From: Phyto melanocephala
Taxonomy: Eukaryota; Arthropoda; Insecta; Diptera; Rhinophoridae
DNA: 64,000 nt
Assembly: GCA_941918925.1 (NCBI GenBank)
Contig: OW799237.1
Span: 76,519,126-76,583,125, forward strand
Direction: 5' to 3'
The translations under genes and the position numbers were made by a program. The notes under the pieces are model-generated. The model made no database searches. It was not told where the DNA came from and was given only the letters and a program-made list of their open reading frames with translations. Positions 20,814 through 31,384 of this stretch are shown here, piece after piece; within the stretch, counting starts at the first letter, position 1; each line of letters begins with the position of its first letter.

Positions 20814-21725
20814 ATTGGTGCCGGATCACTCCAACATAAGCGGCAATAAAATGGCTGACGAGTTGACAATACTGGGCTCGGTAGGTAGGTAAGGCTGGTG
20901 CAAAGTTACCCTCACACCTTCACTCGGAGACCATTACGGTTCATTGCGACGCCTTAATAGAGAGAAGAATAGAAATATTTAGAATAGAAGAGAAGCAGAC
21001 AATTCCAGAGTCTCCGGCAGGAATCGAACCCGCAACCCCCAAACAACTGACTTGTCCTTTACTGACTAGTCCACAGGGGCACTCTTAGGCGCTTAGAGCT
21101 CCATTGGGTTTCTATTTCGGTAGGATCAGGGAATCAATTCTGCGCGAGACTAATCGGGTCTGGAGTAACCGAACGGACTGCAGAGTATCACGGACGTCGT
21201 GGCCGATGCTTAGTAAGTCTGATTCGTATTTTCTTCTTCTGGCATTATTACGGGCCACAGTATGTTGGGCAGGATGGCGGTAAGAATGGGACTGAACCTG
21301 TCGGATATGTGCAGGCTGTGCGAGGATCCGGAGAAGTTAGAGACAGTTGAGCACAATCTGTGCCAGTGTCCATGGCTGCAGATTAGCAAATTGAAATGGC
21401 TAGGTGGCTAGGCGAATTGGGTGGGGGGGGAGGGGGATGGTGTCTCGTGCTGTGGATCTCGTGATAGGATTCGTAATGGGAATGACCTGGCTTCGTGACA
21501 CGAGACTGATAATGGGTCGATTGTAGTGTTAAGTTCTCTTTGGTATTGATTTGGGTCCACTACTTCACCACTTGTCTATCTTCTATTCTTTCTTCTATTG
21601 TTATTCTTATTCTTCTTTTTTTTTATTTCTATATTAAGGCATTACAATGGACCGTATTGGTCTCTGGGTGAGAGTGTGAGGGTAACTTTGCACCAGCCTT
21701 ACTACCTACCTACCTACATTACGAA
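20814..21725 (+). pseudogene. I/R1-type LINE 3' end, interrupted by a SINE
   Basis: Before the interruption the plus strand reads VPDHSNISGNKMADELTILG, the end of an RNase H domain. It resumes at 21089 with ALRAPLGFYFGRIRESILRE. Then, after a frameshift, it gives IITGHSMLGRMAVRMGLNLS, DMCRLCEDPEKLETVEHNLC and QCPWL, a C-x2-C-x-H-x4-C knuckle. The 3' UTR at 21540-21715 ends with GGTAACTTTGCACCAGCC and a TACC repeat tail. The two halves join in frame across 20881-21088, which shows that the intervening DNA is a later insertion. The element is 5'-truncated. Confidence 0.8.
20881..21088 (-). mobile_element. tRNA-derived SINE, copy 1, inside the LINE
   Basis: On the minus strand it starts near GTGCCCCTGTGGACTAGTCA (A-box region) and carries GGTTCGATTCC (pol III B box, about 21019). 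A short body follows, then a tail matching the host LINE 3' UTR: TTAAGGCGTCGCAATGAACC, GGTCTCCGAGTGAAGGTG and GGTAACTTTGCACCAGCC, ending in TACC repeats. The same segment is at 21635-21722 in the LINE. This marks a SINE that borrows the LINE tail for retrotransposition. Target duplication is not clear. Confidence 0.8.
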
Positions 21726-23190
21726 CAATAGTGATAAGTTGCAAAAGGTTAGTCAGTATAGAGCGGCCTTTTCTAAAAACGTGTTGATGATGAGACAGAA
21801 GAGATGATGGCATATATTATCCGTTCTACATTCTTCAAAAAGCTTTGAATTCGCACTAAGCTTCGCAATACCTCTATAGTTCGTTACATTCAATTTATTA
21901 CCGGATTAAAAAAGTGGAATTATAAAGGGATCCTTTCAAAACTGAGGAAAATAATCAAGTTTTTTGAATTATTCTATATAATTGCAAGTGGAGTAGTAGC
22001 ACGTGCATTTGCGCAATGTTTTAAGATGCAGTTGGGTATGCCATCCGGTTCACTTTTAACGAACAAATTTATGCTTTCTATGGCTGATAAAATCTTACAA
22101 GCAATAAATCAGCAAAATTATTTTATTTTAATCTACTGATGATTACTGGCTCCATAGGCAATATATAATAGAATAGACGCCTTATTTTCTGCCCTAATAA
22201 ATAAATAATTTAAACTTTGTATGATTGACTGTATCTCGTATAAGAAAAATCATGCATAAAATAAATATTTAATAAAAACAGTGATCACGCTTATTTCTCA
22301 AATGTGACCGTGGACTTATGCACTGCCGCGTTAATTATTCGATGCAACTCATCAGGGAAGCATTATTTAAAAATTTGATATATTCAATTTGATCTTATTT
22401 ATTTATTTCAAAAAATTTATCAATCAATTATTGGTGTAATGCATTTGATGTTATCACTTTATGGATTCCAAAAGATCTCTTACGAAATAAATACACCCTT
22501 AAGAAAACGTTTTAAACGATTAAATGAGGTTGAGGTATTAGCTACCAGAAACAAAATAGACTACAAAGTTTTCACAGTTTTATAGCTTGTTCACTAGAGA
22601 TACTCAAGAAAGGCTGCAGTAAAGAAAGAGTCTCACAACCATATTTTAGGTAATAACGGACATTGCATGATAAACTCTTAGAGAAATAAACATCATTGAA
22701 CTTTTAATATAAAAAAAAGAGAAGTACATGTTTTTTATTACTTATACTGAAAAGTAAATGAACTTGTAATTGCCTCTACATTTTAGTGGCGACACGTGTG
22801 TCCCTAATTACTGTCAGGTGCAATTCTCTAACGTGTTGCTTTAATATCATTGTCATTCTTACTTAGTTCTTGTGGTTAAAAAAACATTGATTTAGTAGAT
22901 ATGTGCTTATGTATGTGTATTTATGCAGCTTTAAAAAGTCATTAATAGTTGAATACACTAATTAATATAATTAAGTTTGATTAAATGATTAAGTTTTTCT
23001 TTTTTTCCTGACCATTACATTTGTTGACGTCTTTACACGATTTAGCATTAAACGCATACATATACACGTACATACATACATATGCACATTTATTATATAT
23101 GTCAGTCAATAATTTATTTTTTTTCTTACACTTCACCCACACGAAAGCGTTAAAGGGTCTAAAGGTTAGTCATTCAGTTTGTAATGTCTA
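21726..23190. other. No clear gene; possible RT remnant at 21965-22240
   Basis: A/T-rich. On the plus strand at about 21965-22130 a readable stretch gives ARAFAQCFKMQLGMPSGSLL, TNKFMLSMADKILQAINQ and, one frame over, TDDYWLHRQYIIE. The order loosely resembles the GMPMGSPLSP...YVDD motifs of Penelope-like RTs. Stops follow soon after. The rest holds nothing supportable. Confidence 0.3.
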
Positions 23191-23350
23191 CAGGGGACTC
23201 TATTAAACACTGTCCATCTGTCCGTGTGTTGGTTGAAATGTCAAATTTTCAAAAAATTAATTTCTATTAAAACTCAGCATAACCTCACCATAACATTCTC
23301 AGATATGAGCAAATAAACACAACTGCCTCTGTTTTTTCACATATTTTTAC
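23150..23350 (+). mobile_element. HINE-A fragment, 5' half
   Basis: Decayed pieces in the right order: GTCATTCAGTTTGTAATGTC, CTGTCCATCTGTCCGTGTG, GGTTGAAATG, then CTCAGATATGAGCAAA. No termini or hairpin remain. A LINE remnant follows directly. Confidence 0.55.
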
Positions 23351-23360
23351 TATTTTTTTT

Positions 23361-23935
23361 TTCTCTGATGACGTTCAGTTGTATCTTAGTTGTTCCAGAG
23401 AATTGTCACTGAAAAAATTTGAGAATTAAATAATGACCTGGAGAAAATTTTTACATGGGCATCTGTAATTGGATTACGCCTTAATCCCATGAAGTCAAAA
23501 TGCATAATAATAATAATAATAAGAAAAAAGAATACACTCATTGATGATGGCATCAATATTATTCTTGATAGCTCAAAAATAGACAGTGTAAACACGGCTA
23601 AAAATTTGGGTGTAACATTTAATAAATCTCTAACTTGGTCGCAACAAATTAGCCAGGCGTGTGGCAGAACATACAGTATGTTGCGAAATTTATGGGCCAC
23701 TTAACAATTTACCCCGTTGAAGGTTAAAATCCTTTTGGCAAAAACACATCTACTGCCAACACTTCTCTACTCATCAGAAATTTTTACTAGTTGCAACTCA
23801 AATGACATGAGAAAACTTAACACGACTTATAATATCATCATTCGTTACAATTATGGACTAAGAAAATTTTATCATATAACCAAAAATGCCGTAATTCGGC
23901 CCCTGGGTGGGTCTTTAATAATATAAGGCATTTAT
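23361..23935 (+). pseudogene. Jockey/CR1-type LINE RT C-terminal remnant
   Basis: The plus strand reads SDDVQLYLSCSRELSLKKFE (the end of the ADD box), LRLNPMKSKCIIII, KNLGVTFNKSLTWSQQISQ, YSMLRNLWAT, and after a stop TPLKVKILLAKTHLLPTLLY and RKLNTTYNIIIRYNYGLRKF. This is RT palm to connection domain. A second copy of the same lineage at 55206-56110 is longer and better preserved. Confidence 0.75.
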
Positions 23936-24294
23936 ATTAGTATGTAAATAAATATTGTAAATTCTTTCATTTTTCTAAATTTTTATGTAAATCTTTGCAT
24001 CAATTTTAATAGGTCAGTTCAATTTGTTTTTCAAAGAAAAAAAAACATAAACAACATTTACGTATAAATTTATTATTCTACTTCCATTTTGTTAGACCTG
24101 ATATTAGCCTGATATGAATTTACGTCTTATACAAAAGCTTGTTAAAATAGAAACAATTATTTGTATGGCACAGTGGTATCAATCACAAAATAGGTGGCAA
24201 CAAGTATATTTATAGTCTCTAAACTATTTATGGCAATTTTAGTTTTGTTAATCAGTATGATATACGTATTGTTACTGGAAATATGAAATTTCGG

Positions 24295-24440
24295 CATACA
24301 GTGCAGTCTGGGTAGAGTGAACTCCTGATACTATGGATACCTCGTTAGAGTGAACACCAGAATGTTTATATTGACTACTCTGTAGAGTGAAAACTCATGA
24401 ACCCTTATAGAGTGAAGACACTTAATAGTGAGTTTTTAGG
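24295..24440. repeat. Possible pogo-like left end with TAGAGTGAA repeats
   Basis: TACAGTGCAGTCTGGG at 24298 looks like a TA-flanked CAGT terminus. Four TAGAGTGAA motifs follow at about 24313, 24346, 24383 and 24407. No matching inverted end was found, so this is at most a solo end. Confidence 0.3.
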
Positions 24441-24860
24441 TTTGGCGAAGGAGAAAACAATGAAAAACAGTATAAAAATTAAAGAGAACATAAAATAACG
24501 GTAAAGTAACCCACCTCAGCTAGAAAAATGGTGAAAGGTAAAAGAATAGGCAAAATTTTAAGCAGCACAACAATAGGGAGCTAGTTTCTATTTCAGTACA
24601 ATGTTATAGAACCATTCACTGACTTTTATCGATTCGTTAAAATTGTCACTAATTACTGTTATTTGCACTAACGACTATGCGATTCACTATATACGTGTTA
24701 ACATCTTTATCAAAAAAGTGATTTAACTAATTCACCACTATCATCACTCCCACAGGTCGTCGTGCCATAACCGAGGTCGAGCCAAGTTTGAGTCGGGTAT
24801 AAATATAAAATAAAAAAACAACAAAATAATTGTAGTTTAGATGACAACAACAACTGTCAT

Positions 24861-25062
24861 TAGGTAAGTAAGTAAGTAGAACAGGCAGCTGTTGTGCAGC
24901 TAACTTGGGTCCATTATACTGATCCCTTTGTGATACCTGAATAGAATACAAAGAATATTATAAAAGAGACGGAGAAGCAGACCAATCCAGAGCCTGTGGC
25001 GGGAATCGAACGCGAAACCCCCAGACTACTTAGCACACTACTGACTAGTGCACAGGAGCACC
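24861..25062 (-). mobile_element. tRNA-derived SINE, copy 2, with target duplication
   Basis: On the minus strand the 5' end is GGTGCTCCTGTGCACTAGTC, then CAGTAGTGTGCTAAG, a B-box variant (CGTTCGATTCC, about 25005) and the body GCCACAGGCTCTGG. The tail is different from copy 1 (CTAACTTGGGTCCATT on the plus strand) and ends in CTTA repeats. CAACTGTC flanks both sides (24851-24858 and 25063-25070), a clear target-site duplication. Confidence 0.8.
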
Positions 25063-25070
25063 CAACTGTC

Positions 25071-25489
25071 GTTGAAATAGATAAAATTATTATTGATTTT
25101 TTTTTTACTTACCGATACAATTATCATTAAGACAAGTTAGTAAATCTCTAATTATGAAGACGCTTTATATAAAGCACCATTTTCTTGATATTTAGAATAC
25201 CTCTAAAGGATGACATTACAATAAGTTTAACTAACAATTAGAAAGAAAAAAACTGATGTTTTTTGTTGGCAGTGACATAGATCCATACACTTGGCCACAA
25301 CATTCTTCGACTTCATCTATACGCCGCGGTCTTAAACTTTTGCTTACCGTATTACCGTTATTGCAATATAATTAAAAATTGAGCATATTTTAACTTACCT
25401 AATCAAGACGATTCTTGTGGTAGCAATATAATATAGCAACCTCTAAACTGGCAGACTATCACACTACTGAATAAACTACTTGGGCACTT
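25071..25489. other. No gene seen
   Basis: A/T-rich, no recognisable repeat or coding segment. Confidence 0.35.
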
Positions 25490-25675
25490 GAAATTATACA
25501 CAAACTGGGGTGTGCCTGTGACTTTGTCTGCGTAGTTATTGGGAATGAAAGGTAGCCTATGTTGTTATCTATTCAAGAAAAGTTCCGTTCGGCCGTTTAT
25601 TCGTGATTGAGTAAAAAATATTCAAACAGCCAAGCATACAAAAATTCACATTTATTATATTAATACGACTTAATA
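25490..25675 (-). mobile_element. Helitron-like family F copy 1
   Basis: It opens with GGGGTGTGCCTGTGACTTTG TCTGCGTAG-type sequence, a decayed 3' hairpin (GTGAC-ttt-GTCTGC) of the insect GTGCCCGCGACTTCGTCCGC repeat, and ends ATTCACATTTATTATATTAA, the inverse of a Helitron-type TC...TAATATTA start. The middle has TCGTGATTGAGTAA. Neither terminus is clean, so the class is inferred. Confidence 0.5.
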
Positions 25676-25679
25676 ACTC

Positions 25680-26150
25680 TTATTTCCCTGGTACAAGAAG
25701 AACAACCCAACAAGACAGACTGCATCACAACTATTCAGGACTTTAAATGAATTCTCTAGGAAGGATCAAATTAAGATAATACGTCTAAGACTCGGACACA
25801 CACAAATTACGCACTCCCACATAATGGATAGGAACCTTGTTAATCAGTGCCCATTCTGTGGACACAACCCAATTAACATCGAACACATTTTTTCCGACTG
25901 TTCACATATGGATCAATTTAGAAACACAATTCTGGGGAACAAAGACTTTTTTCAACTAATTAAAACTACCATGTCTAATAATGATGGCAAACTAATAGTG
26001 AAATTTTTAAAATTGAGTAACCTCTATAACTATATTTAAACTCTACATAATTTCGAGCTTAAGGCCATCGCTGCTATAGCTCAATATTTTTTTAAATTAT
26101 ACTTATAATTTAGTTATAAGTATAATATGTAATAAAATAAAAATAAAAAA
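25680..26150 (+). pseudogene. LINE 3' end, RNase H/zinc-knuckle tail
   Basis: The plus strand reads RTLNEFSRKDQIKIIRLRLG, HTQITHSHIMDRNLVNQCPF, CGHNPINIEHIFSDCSHMDQ and FLKLSNLYNYI before a stop at 26037. This is the TGHT...H...C-x2-C...H-x4-C tail of a jockey-like LINE, nearly intact over 100 codons. The 3' end is an AATAAAATAAAAATAAAA tail near 26125-26150. 5'-truncated. Confidence 0.75.
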
Positions 26151-26840
26151 CTCTCATTTATTATGAAATTGGCACCACTGTGAATAATACCTATTATCTT
26201 GTGACATTATTTTTTTTCTATCCATTGTGCTCTTGATTTGCACCCCAGAGAGATGGATATGCTGCCAATATAATTCCGTTTAATACAAAACAACATTAAC
26301 AAGAACAAGCACAACTATAAAAGACACTCAAATAACAAGCCACACAAAAAATATATTTTTCAAGTTTAATTTAACATGACAAGAAACTTTAAAACAAAAG
26401 CAACAAAGATAATGCTAAACTTGATGACGACGATGATGTTGATGATGGTCGTTTATGGTGATAAATAAAAAAAAAATATTTAAAAAAACAAAAACATCGA
26501 AAACAAAAGTTGCTACAGCTACCAAGTAGCAAGCAGAAACAGAAACTTCTTAAAAAAAACTAGGAGTTTACTTGACATGAATTCTTAAAAGAAAAAGCAA
26601 CAGCAACAGCAACATTGACCATAAAAATTCAGATAAAAAAACAACAACTCACCACAGCATATTAGTAGACAAGAAAGTTGAAATATCATCATAAGACAGG
26701 TAGAAGGTATGCCAATATAAAGAGGTAATAACTTAATTGTACTTACTTACCTACAATATTAATGAAAAGCTGAAAAGATAAAAAAATATACATATTAGAG
26801 ATTCATTTTATAAACATTGGAAACATCACATATATATATA
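26151..26840. other. No gene seen
   Basis: A-rich stretch with CAACAGCAACAGCAAC and GATGATG-type simple repeats. No supported gene. Confidence 0.35.
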
Positions 26841-26844
26841 TTGA

Positions 26845-27923
26845 CGGCTTATATTCAATACCCGCCATACGCCAAAACACAATTTTTCAGGAGAGAGAAA
26901 AACTGTTTCATTCCAAAATTCTTAAGGTATGAATTAATCTTTCTTGTACAATAGAACTTTTTACTCTATTCGTAGCAATATGGTTGATGTCGGGTATTGC
27001 AACTGAAATCTTCAAATATTTTTATGGCGTATAGCGATTATTGCACAGTAATAAAAATATGTTTTTTTTTTGCTTTAATATGTAATTTTATTAAATTAAG
27101 CACTTGTTTAACGTTTTTCTAACATAAAAGAATTTAATAACAAAACAATAACAAAAAAATAAAAATAATTAAAAAAAAAGGTATTTCAAATTGGACATTG
27201 TTGTCACATTGCTTCTTATTCCTTTGACTCCAACCGGTTTCAAATATTGAAGAAATTTACATTTACTGGGCTGGATTGGAAGCTGAGCAGTATGCAAAGG
27301 CTTTGGTTCAGCATATTTTGTGTACTTTTTACTTCTGTTGGGCAAGTTATTGTATTTAAAGTCGACTTTAAATTTAACTTCTCCACTTCGACCAGGTCTA
27401 ATGCTCGAAAAACGAATAAGTTTGGCATCATTGAAATTTTTAAATGAACTGTAATTAAAATACATGGCATCGAATGGTTTAATAACTATTGTGTCATTAA
27501 TTTTTACTGTTTTTCGTGATTCTTTGATTATTCTGATATAGTCTATTGGCAAGTATAGTGATTGATTTTTAAGTTTGGTTTCAATTTTAGCATGTGCACT
27601 GTCACATTTCATTTGTGTGTGACCTTTCTCCAAGTACTTTTGTTCGATTATTTTATTATTTTCTATAGCGAAAATAGAAATAGAAAACTGGTTACGATTT
27701 CGGAAATTGCAAACATCCGAATAAATTATTATTGGTATTGCATTAAAAAATAATCGTGCAATTCATAGCGATATATAAAAAATTACCTAATAAGTATAAT
27801 ATATTAATTTTTTTCGGAAATTTTTGTCAGAGATTATGCTGGCATCAATTGAACAATTTGCGATCAAAAAGTAATTTTCCAAAAATTGGTGTATGGCGGG
27901 TATTGAATATAAGCCCTCGATAT
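26845..27923 (-). mobile_element. TIR DNA transposon with broken transposase
   Basis: The ends are GGCTTATATTCAATACCCGC at the left and the inverse partner GCGGGTATTGAATATAAGCC at the right; similarity extends about 28 bp to CATACGCCA / TGGTGTATG. The 1.08-kb interior encodes the C-terminal part of a transposase on the minus strand. Flanks are TATAT-rich, so the target duplication is ambiguous. The size and missing 5' coding half mark it as a deletion derivative. Superfamily uncertain (Sola-like is a guess from the motifs). Confidence 0.75.
27169..27768 (-). pseudogene. DDE-type transposase, C-terminal two thirds
   Basis: About 200 open codons with no stop. Starting after a TGA near 27770, the frame reads NAIPIIIYSDVCNFRNRNQF, which fits the I-x-SD-x-C-x2-QNRN core of a family of DDE transposases. 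It then gives YLEKGHTQMKCDSAHAKIE, SLYLPIDYIRIIKESRK, IRFSSIRPGRSGEVKFKVDF and IRSNVTTMSNLKYLFF at the end. The GHTQM-x-CDS-x-H motif probably holds the last catalytic acid region. The N-terminal DNA-binding part and first catalytic residue are absent, so it cannot act alone. No ATG starts the frame. Confidence 0.6.
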
Positions 27924-28322
27924 AAAGAATAGAGTATTTTTCTTTTAGCAATTCTTGTTAAATTCCTCTTTTTAGCAAATTAAAAATTTTTAGAAAATTT
28001 TAGCATATTTTCTTAATATGTAAATAATAGTTACAAATTATACTTTAACTTTATCATCTGATTGTAGTATAGAATACCATCGCCCGTTAAAATGTATCAG
28101 GGCAGTGTCACTGGCGAAAATTAAAACCGCAACATTCAAACAGTCCAAAAAATTGTTGAAAAATGTCTTTAAATAAAAAATGTATACATCATCTCTAGCA
28201 TTTGGCAAAAATCGCAATATTAATAAAACTTTTTTCTTTTTTTTTTCATTAACTTTTTTTAATTTTACACCTCCTTATTAATAATAATTTTTTCAATTTA
28301 TTAAACATTTCTTAAATGAATT
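27924..28322. other. No gene seen
   Basis: A/T-rich flank between the TIR transposon and a HINE-A copy. Confidence 0.35.
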
Positions 28323-28324
28323 TT

Positions 28325-29076
28325 TATATCCTTAACACAGTGAAAAGGGTATATATAGTTTTTTTCATTCCGTGTGAAATTTCTACAATTTTCATTTCCG
28401 ACCCCATAAAGTATATATTTTCTGAAAGCTTATGAATAGGGGAGTCGATTGAGATGAGTCAGTCTCCGTCTTCTCTGTGTATGTTGAAATCAACTTTTTG
28501 AAGCCCCCCGATATCTCCTGGACACAGGTGAGGTATTAAAATATCAGATATATTTGGGAGTAGATCGGTATCGAAAACCAGAAACATCGGTAGATAAACA
28601 ACTGAGATATGAGCAAAAACCACGACCACCTCTTTTTTTTTAACAACTTACAGATATACAAACGTGTATACTGGTTAGAGTAAACGTAGCATCAAATCCC
28701 AGCTGAGCCAAAAATTTTTTTTTATTTTATTTTTTTTTATATTTTTTATTTTATTTTATATATTATTTATATTTTATTTATTATTATTTTTTTTATATTT
28801 TACTTTTTTTTTATTTTTTATTTTATACATATTTTTATTATTTATATTTATATTATTTTTTTTAATTTTTTTTCTTAATTTTTTTTTAATTTTTTTTTTT
28901 TTTTTTTTTCAACATACATACGTAAATTTATAATTTTACAATGGGATGTTTTTTTTATATGTATGTACGCATTTCATATGATATGAATGGTGATACAAAC
29001 AATTGTTATTGCATGACTACACGTTGTGAAGGGTATATAAGATTCGGCACGGCCGAATATAGCACTGCTACTTGTT
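28325..29076 (+). mobile_element. HINE-A copy, near full length (subfamily 1)
   Basis: The 5' end TATATCCTTAACACAGTG carries one change from TATACCC. The core ACCCCATAAAGTATATATTT, GAGTCGATTGAGATGAGTC, CCCCCCGATATCTCCTGGAC, AATCCCAGCTGAGCC at about 28698 and a 200-bp T-rich tract follow. The 3' end is intact: TGCATGACTACACGTTGTGA, GGGTATATAAG, hairpin, CTACTTGTTTT. Confidence 0.85.
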
Positions 29077-29504
29077 TTAATTAAATTTGATTATTAATAA
29101 AAGAGAATATATTTTAAAAAATGTGATAAGAATTAATCTGTTTAAAGTTTATATACTTTATTAGAAAATTATTTAAAATTTTATATAATCTTACACGGAA
29201 TACTTCCCTAGTACTGTCATTATACCCTACACAATGTATTATCAATACATTGTAATTATAACTTTAAAAAAAAGGTCAACACACATCTTTTAAGCGATGT
29301 CCGTCCATCTATGTAAAACTTGACTTTGATTATAAGTTAAAAAATATCTTAATAAAATTTGCGAAATATAACTTTTTGAGTCCAGTGATGTATTTTGCTC
29401 ATTTAAGTTGTAATATGTCTATGATTTAGCCAGTCTTATATAATTAGCCTAACAAAATTAAACTTTAATTAACCTAAAAATATTCGTATTTAAATTAAAA
29501 TAAA

Positions 29505-30145
29505 ATAAGTAAGAGTGCTGTCTTCGGCCGTGCAATATCTGATAATACCCATCATGATCATGTACTAGTTATAGTAATCACATCGTTGCGTAGCCTAGAT
29601 TTGAGACGCCATTTTGCTCTATTATTTCTGACACCATCTTTGATTTTGAATTTTTACTTAGTAAGCTGTTTTCTCCAGCCAAGCCCATATTGATGGGGCT
29701 AAGAAAAAAATAGTCCGCCTTTTTGTTTCACACTCCATCATAGATTTTACGATTCTTCATAGTCTATTAATTAATCCGTACTATATTTGACCGCCAATAT
29801 ATTTAGGATGTCATCTTGGATTTTGACTTTTTCAAAGTTCGCTGTATTTTACTGGTCAAGCTCTTTTATTTGATGGCAATATGAGGGTGATGAAATTAGT
29901 ATATTTTTAATTTACGCCATTGTGAAGTAGCGGCCATCATGACTTTCTTAGACTTTCTTATAGTGTATTAAATTTTGCTAGCCAAGCTCTTTTATTTAAT
30001 ACCCATATTGTCGCTCTCCATTGTCTACAAATTTTAAGAAAAACACCAAAGCAGTTGTATTTTATAACCGATTTGTTAATTTTTCTCAACAATAATTGTC
30101 GAGACCATGGCTTGTAATATAATTTCTTTAGCGTTCTTTAATTAG
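29505..30145 (-). mobile_element. HINE-E copy 2
   Basis: The plus strand begins AAATAAGTAAGAGTGCTGTC with a worn hairpin (TCTTCGGCCGTGCAATAT), then ATAATACCC. The body matches the inverse of 19240-19790: CACATCG...TAGCCTAGATTT, ACGCCATTTTG, TTTTACTGGTCAAGCTCTTT and CCATATTG blocks in the same order. Non-coding. Confidence 0.65.
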
Positions 30146-30237
30146 GAACTATAATAACTTAGTAGTTATACATATTTAACAAAAAATATATTTTTATTAT
30201 TTTTTATGTATAGCCCTAAAAACATATCATATCTAAG

Positions 30238-31367
30238 TATATGTGACGCGAAAAATAGAAAGGGACTTAAGGGGAAAAACAGGTTTTGTTCAGGAGAGCC
30301 ATTTTAAAGATTTAAATACGTGTATCTTTGGTGTACAATCACTGAGCGTGTTGGTATTGGTCACATATCTCATGACGTCAGGAACGTGTTGGTCAGCCTT
30401 GAAAACGCGCGTAGGTCGTCCCCACCTCTTGTTTTGTGTAGATGGTTTTTACTGTTTTCTACCTTGCGCGCTGTTTCCATGAGTTTGATATCAATTTTGG
30501 TCGCGTTTTTTCGAATCCTGCTTTATTTTCTGAAATTATTAATTGTGAATTACAATAAATACTCATTTATAATTTTTTTAAATCGTGAATATCACTCTGT
30601 TAGTACGAAAATTTTTTCACAAAATCTTATTACGTTATTCGCGAAAATAATTTAAAACTGATAGCATTCTTACTGTTTGTGTTAGGATGAAATGGTGGAC
30701 GAATTCGAAGAAGTAGATTTTCTTTATCGCTTCCCAGCCAGCATAAATGAAAACATACATCTGAGTAACAATACCAGTTTCGATGACAAACCAATTATAA
30801 TTCCGTCACCAGGGTTATCGATGAAGCGTCAATGGTACTTGTATAAAGAGATCCGGGGTTTATGTTTTGACTATTCAAAAAAAGATTCGGTTGCTCCTCT
30901 ACCTTTGGTCTCTGGAAATGGAAACGAAGAGGGGGATTCGGAGGAAGTGGACAATCCTCAAGAAGTGGAGGCAGCAGACGTTAAGAAGAAATCGAAAAAA
31001 AATAAAGGACCGGTACGGTCAAGTTCTAAGGAACCAATTCGCAAGAACCGATTAAAATGACTTTTCTATTTTTTTAAATTGTTCATTAGGAAAAAAATAA
31101 ATTTTTTGTAGTTTCGTAAAATCAAGTTATTTTGTTAATTTAGTAGGAGAAAAAATTAAAAATAAATAAATTTTACCGTTAGGTCCCTTTCTATTTGCGC
31201 TTAGAATCGTCGACTTCACTTTTATAAAGCGCGCACATCTCTGGGAGGGAACACTTTTGGGGCATGGGATCGGTCTCATTCGATGCTCGGATGTTGTCCA
31301 CATCAAAAAAAGTGAAAATTGGTTTTTTTTACCATTAGGTCCCTTTCTCTATGCGCTGTCACATATA
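30238..31367 (+). mobile_element. TIR element H copy 1 with an internal coding frame
   Basis: The ends are TATATGTGACGCG...AGAAAGGGAC (left) and the inverse of TATATGTGACAGCGCATAGAG (right). The first 70 bp and last 170 bp match the shorter copy at 54170-54551, which is reversed and lacks the middle. The interior holds a 122-codon frame preceded by a T-rich tract and a GTGTTAG acceptor-like site. The superfamily is not clear. Confidence 0.75.
30692..31060 (+). CDS. 122-aa open frame in TIR element H, unrecognised
   Basis: Intact frame MVDEFEEVDFLYRFPASINE ... PGLSMKRQWYLYKEIRGLCF, then an acidic stretch (GNGNEEGDSEEVDNPQEVEA) and a lysine/arginine-rich end (KKKSKKNK, KEPIRKNRLK). An in-frame GATGAA precedes the ATG, directly after TTACTGTTTGTGTTAG, which looks like a 3' splice site. 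The frame is therefore probably the last exon of a longer protein, either the element's transposase or a captured host exon. Codon usage is less A/T-biased than the flanks. No domain recognised. Confidence 0.5.
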   Translation: MVDEFEEVDFLYRFPASINENIHLSNNTSFDDKPIIIPSPGLSMKRQWYLYKEIRGLCFDYSKKDSVAPLPLVSGNGNEEGDSEEVDNPQEVEAADVKKKSKKNKGPVRSSSKEPIRKNRLK

Positions 31368-31384
31368 TAGTACCAAACTTGTAA

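Noticed and set aside
27247..27447. 66-codon plus-strand frame
   Set aside because: Antisense shadow of the transposase frame at 27169-27768.
28700..28915. Poly(A) tail of a processed gene
   Set aside because: The long T/A tracts are the fixed central domain of HINE-A, found in the same place in all longer copies.
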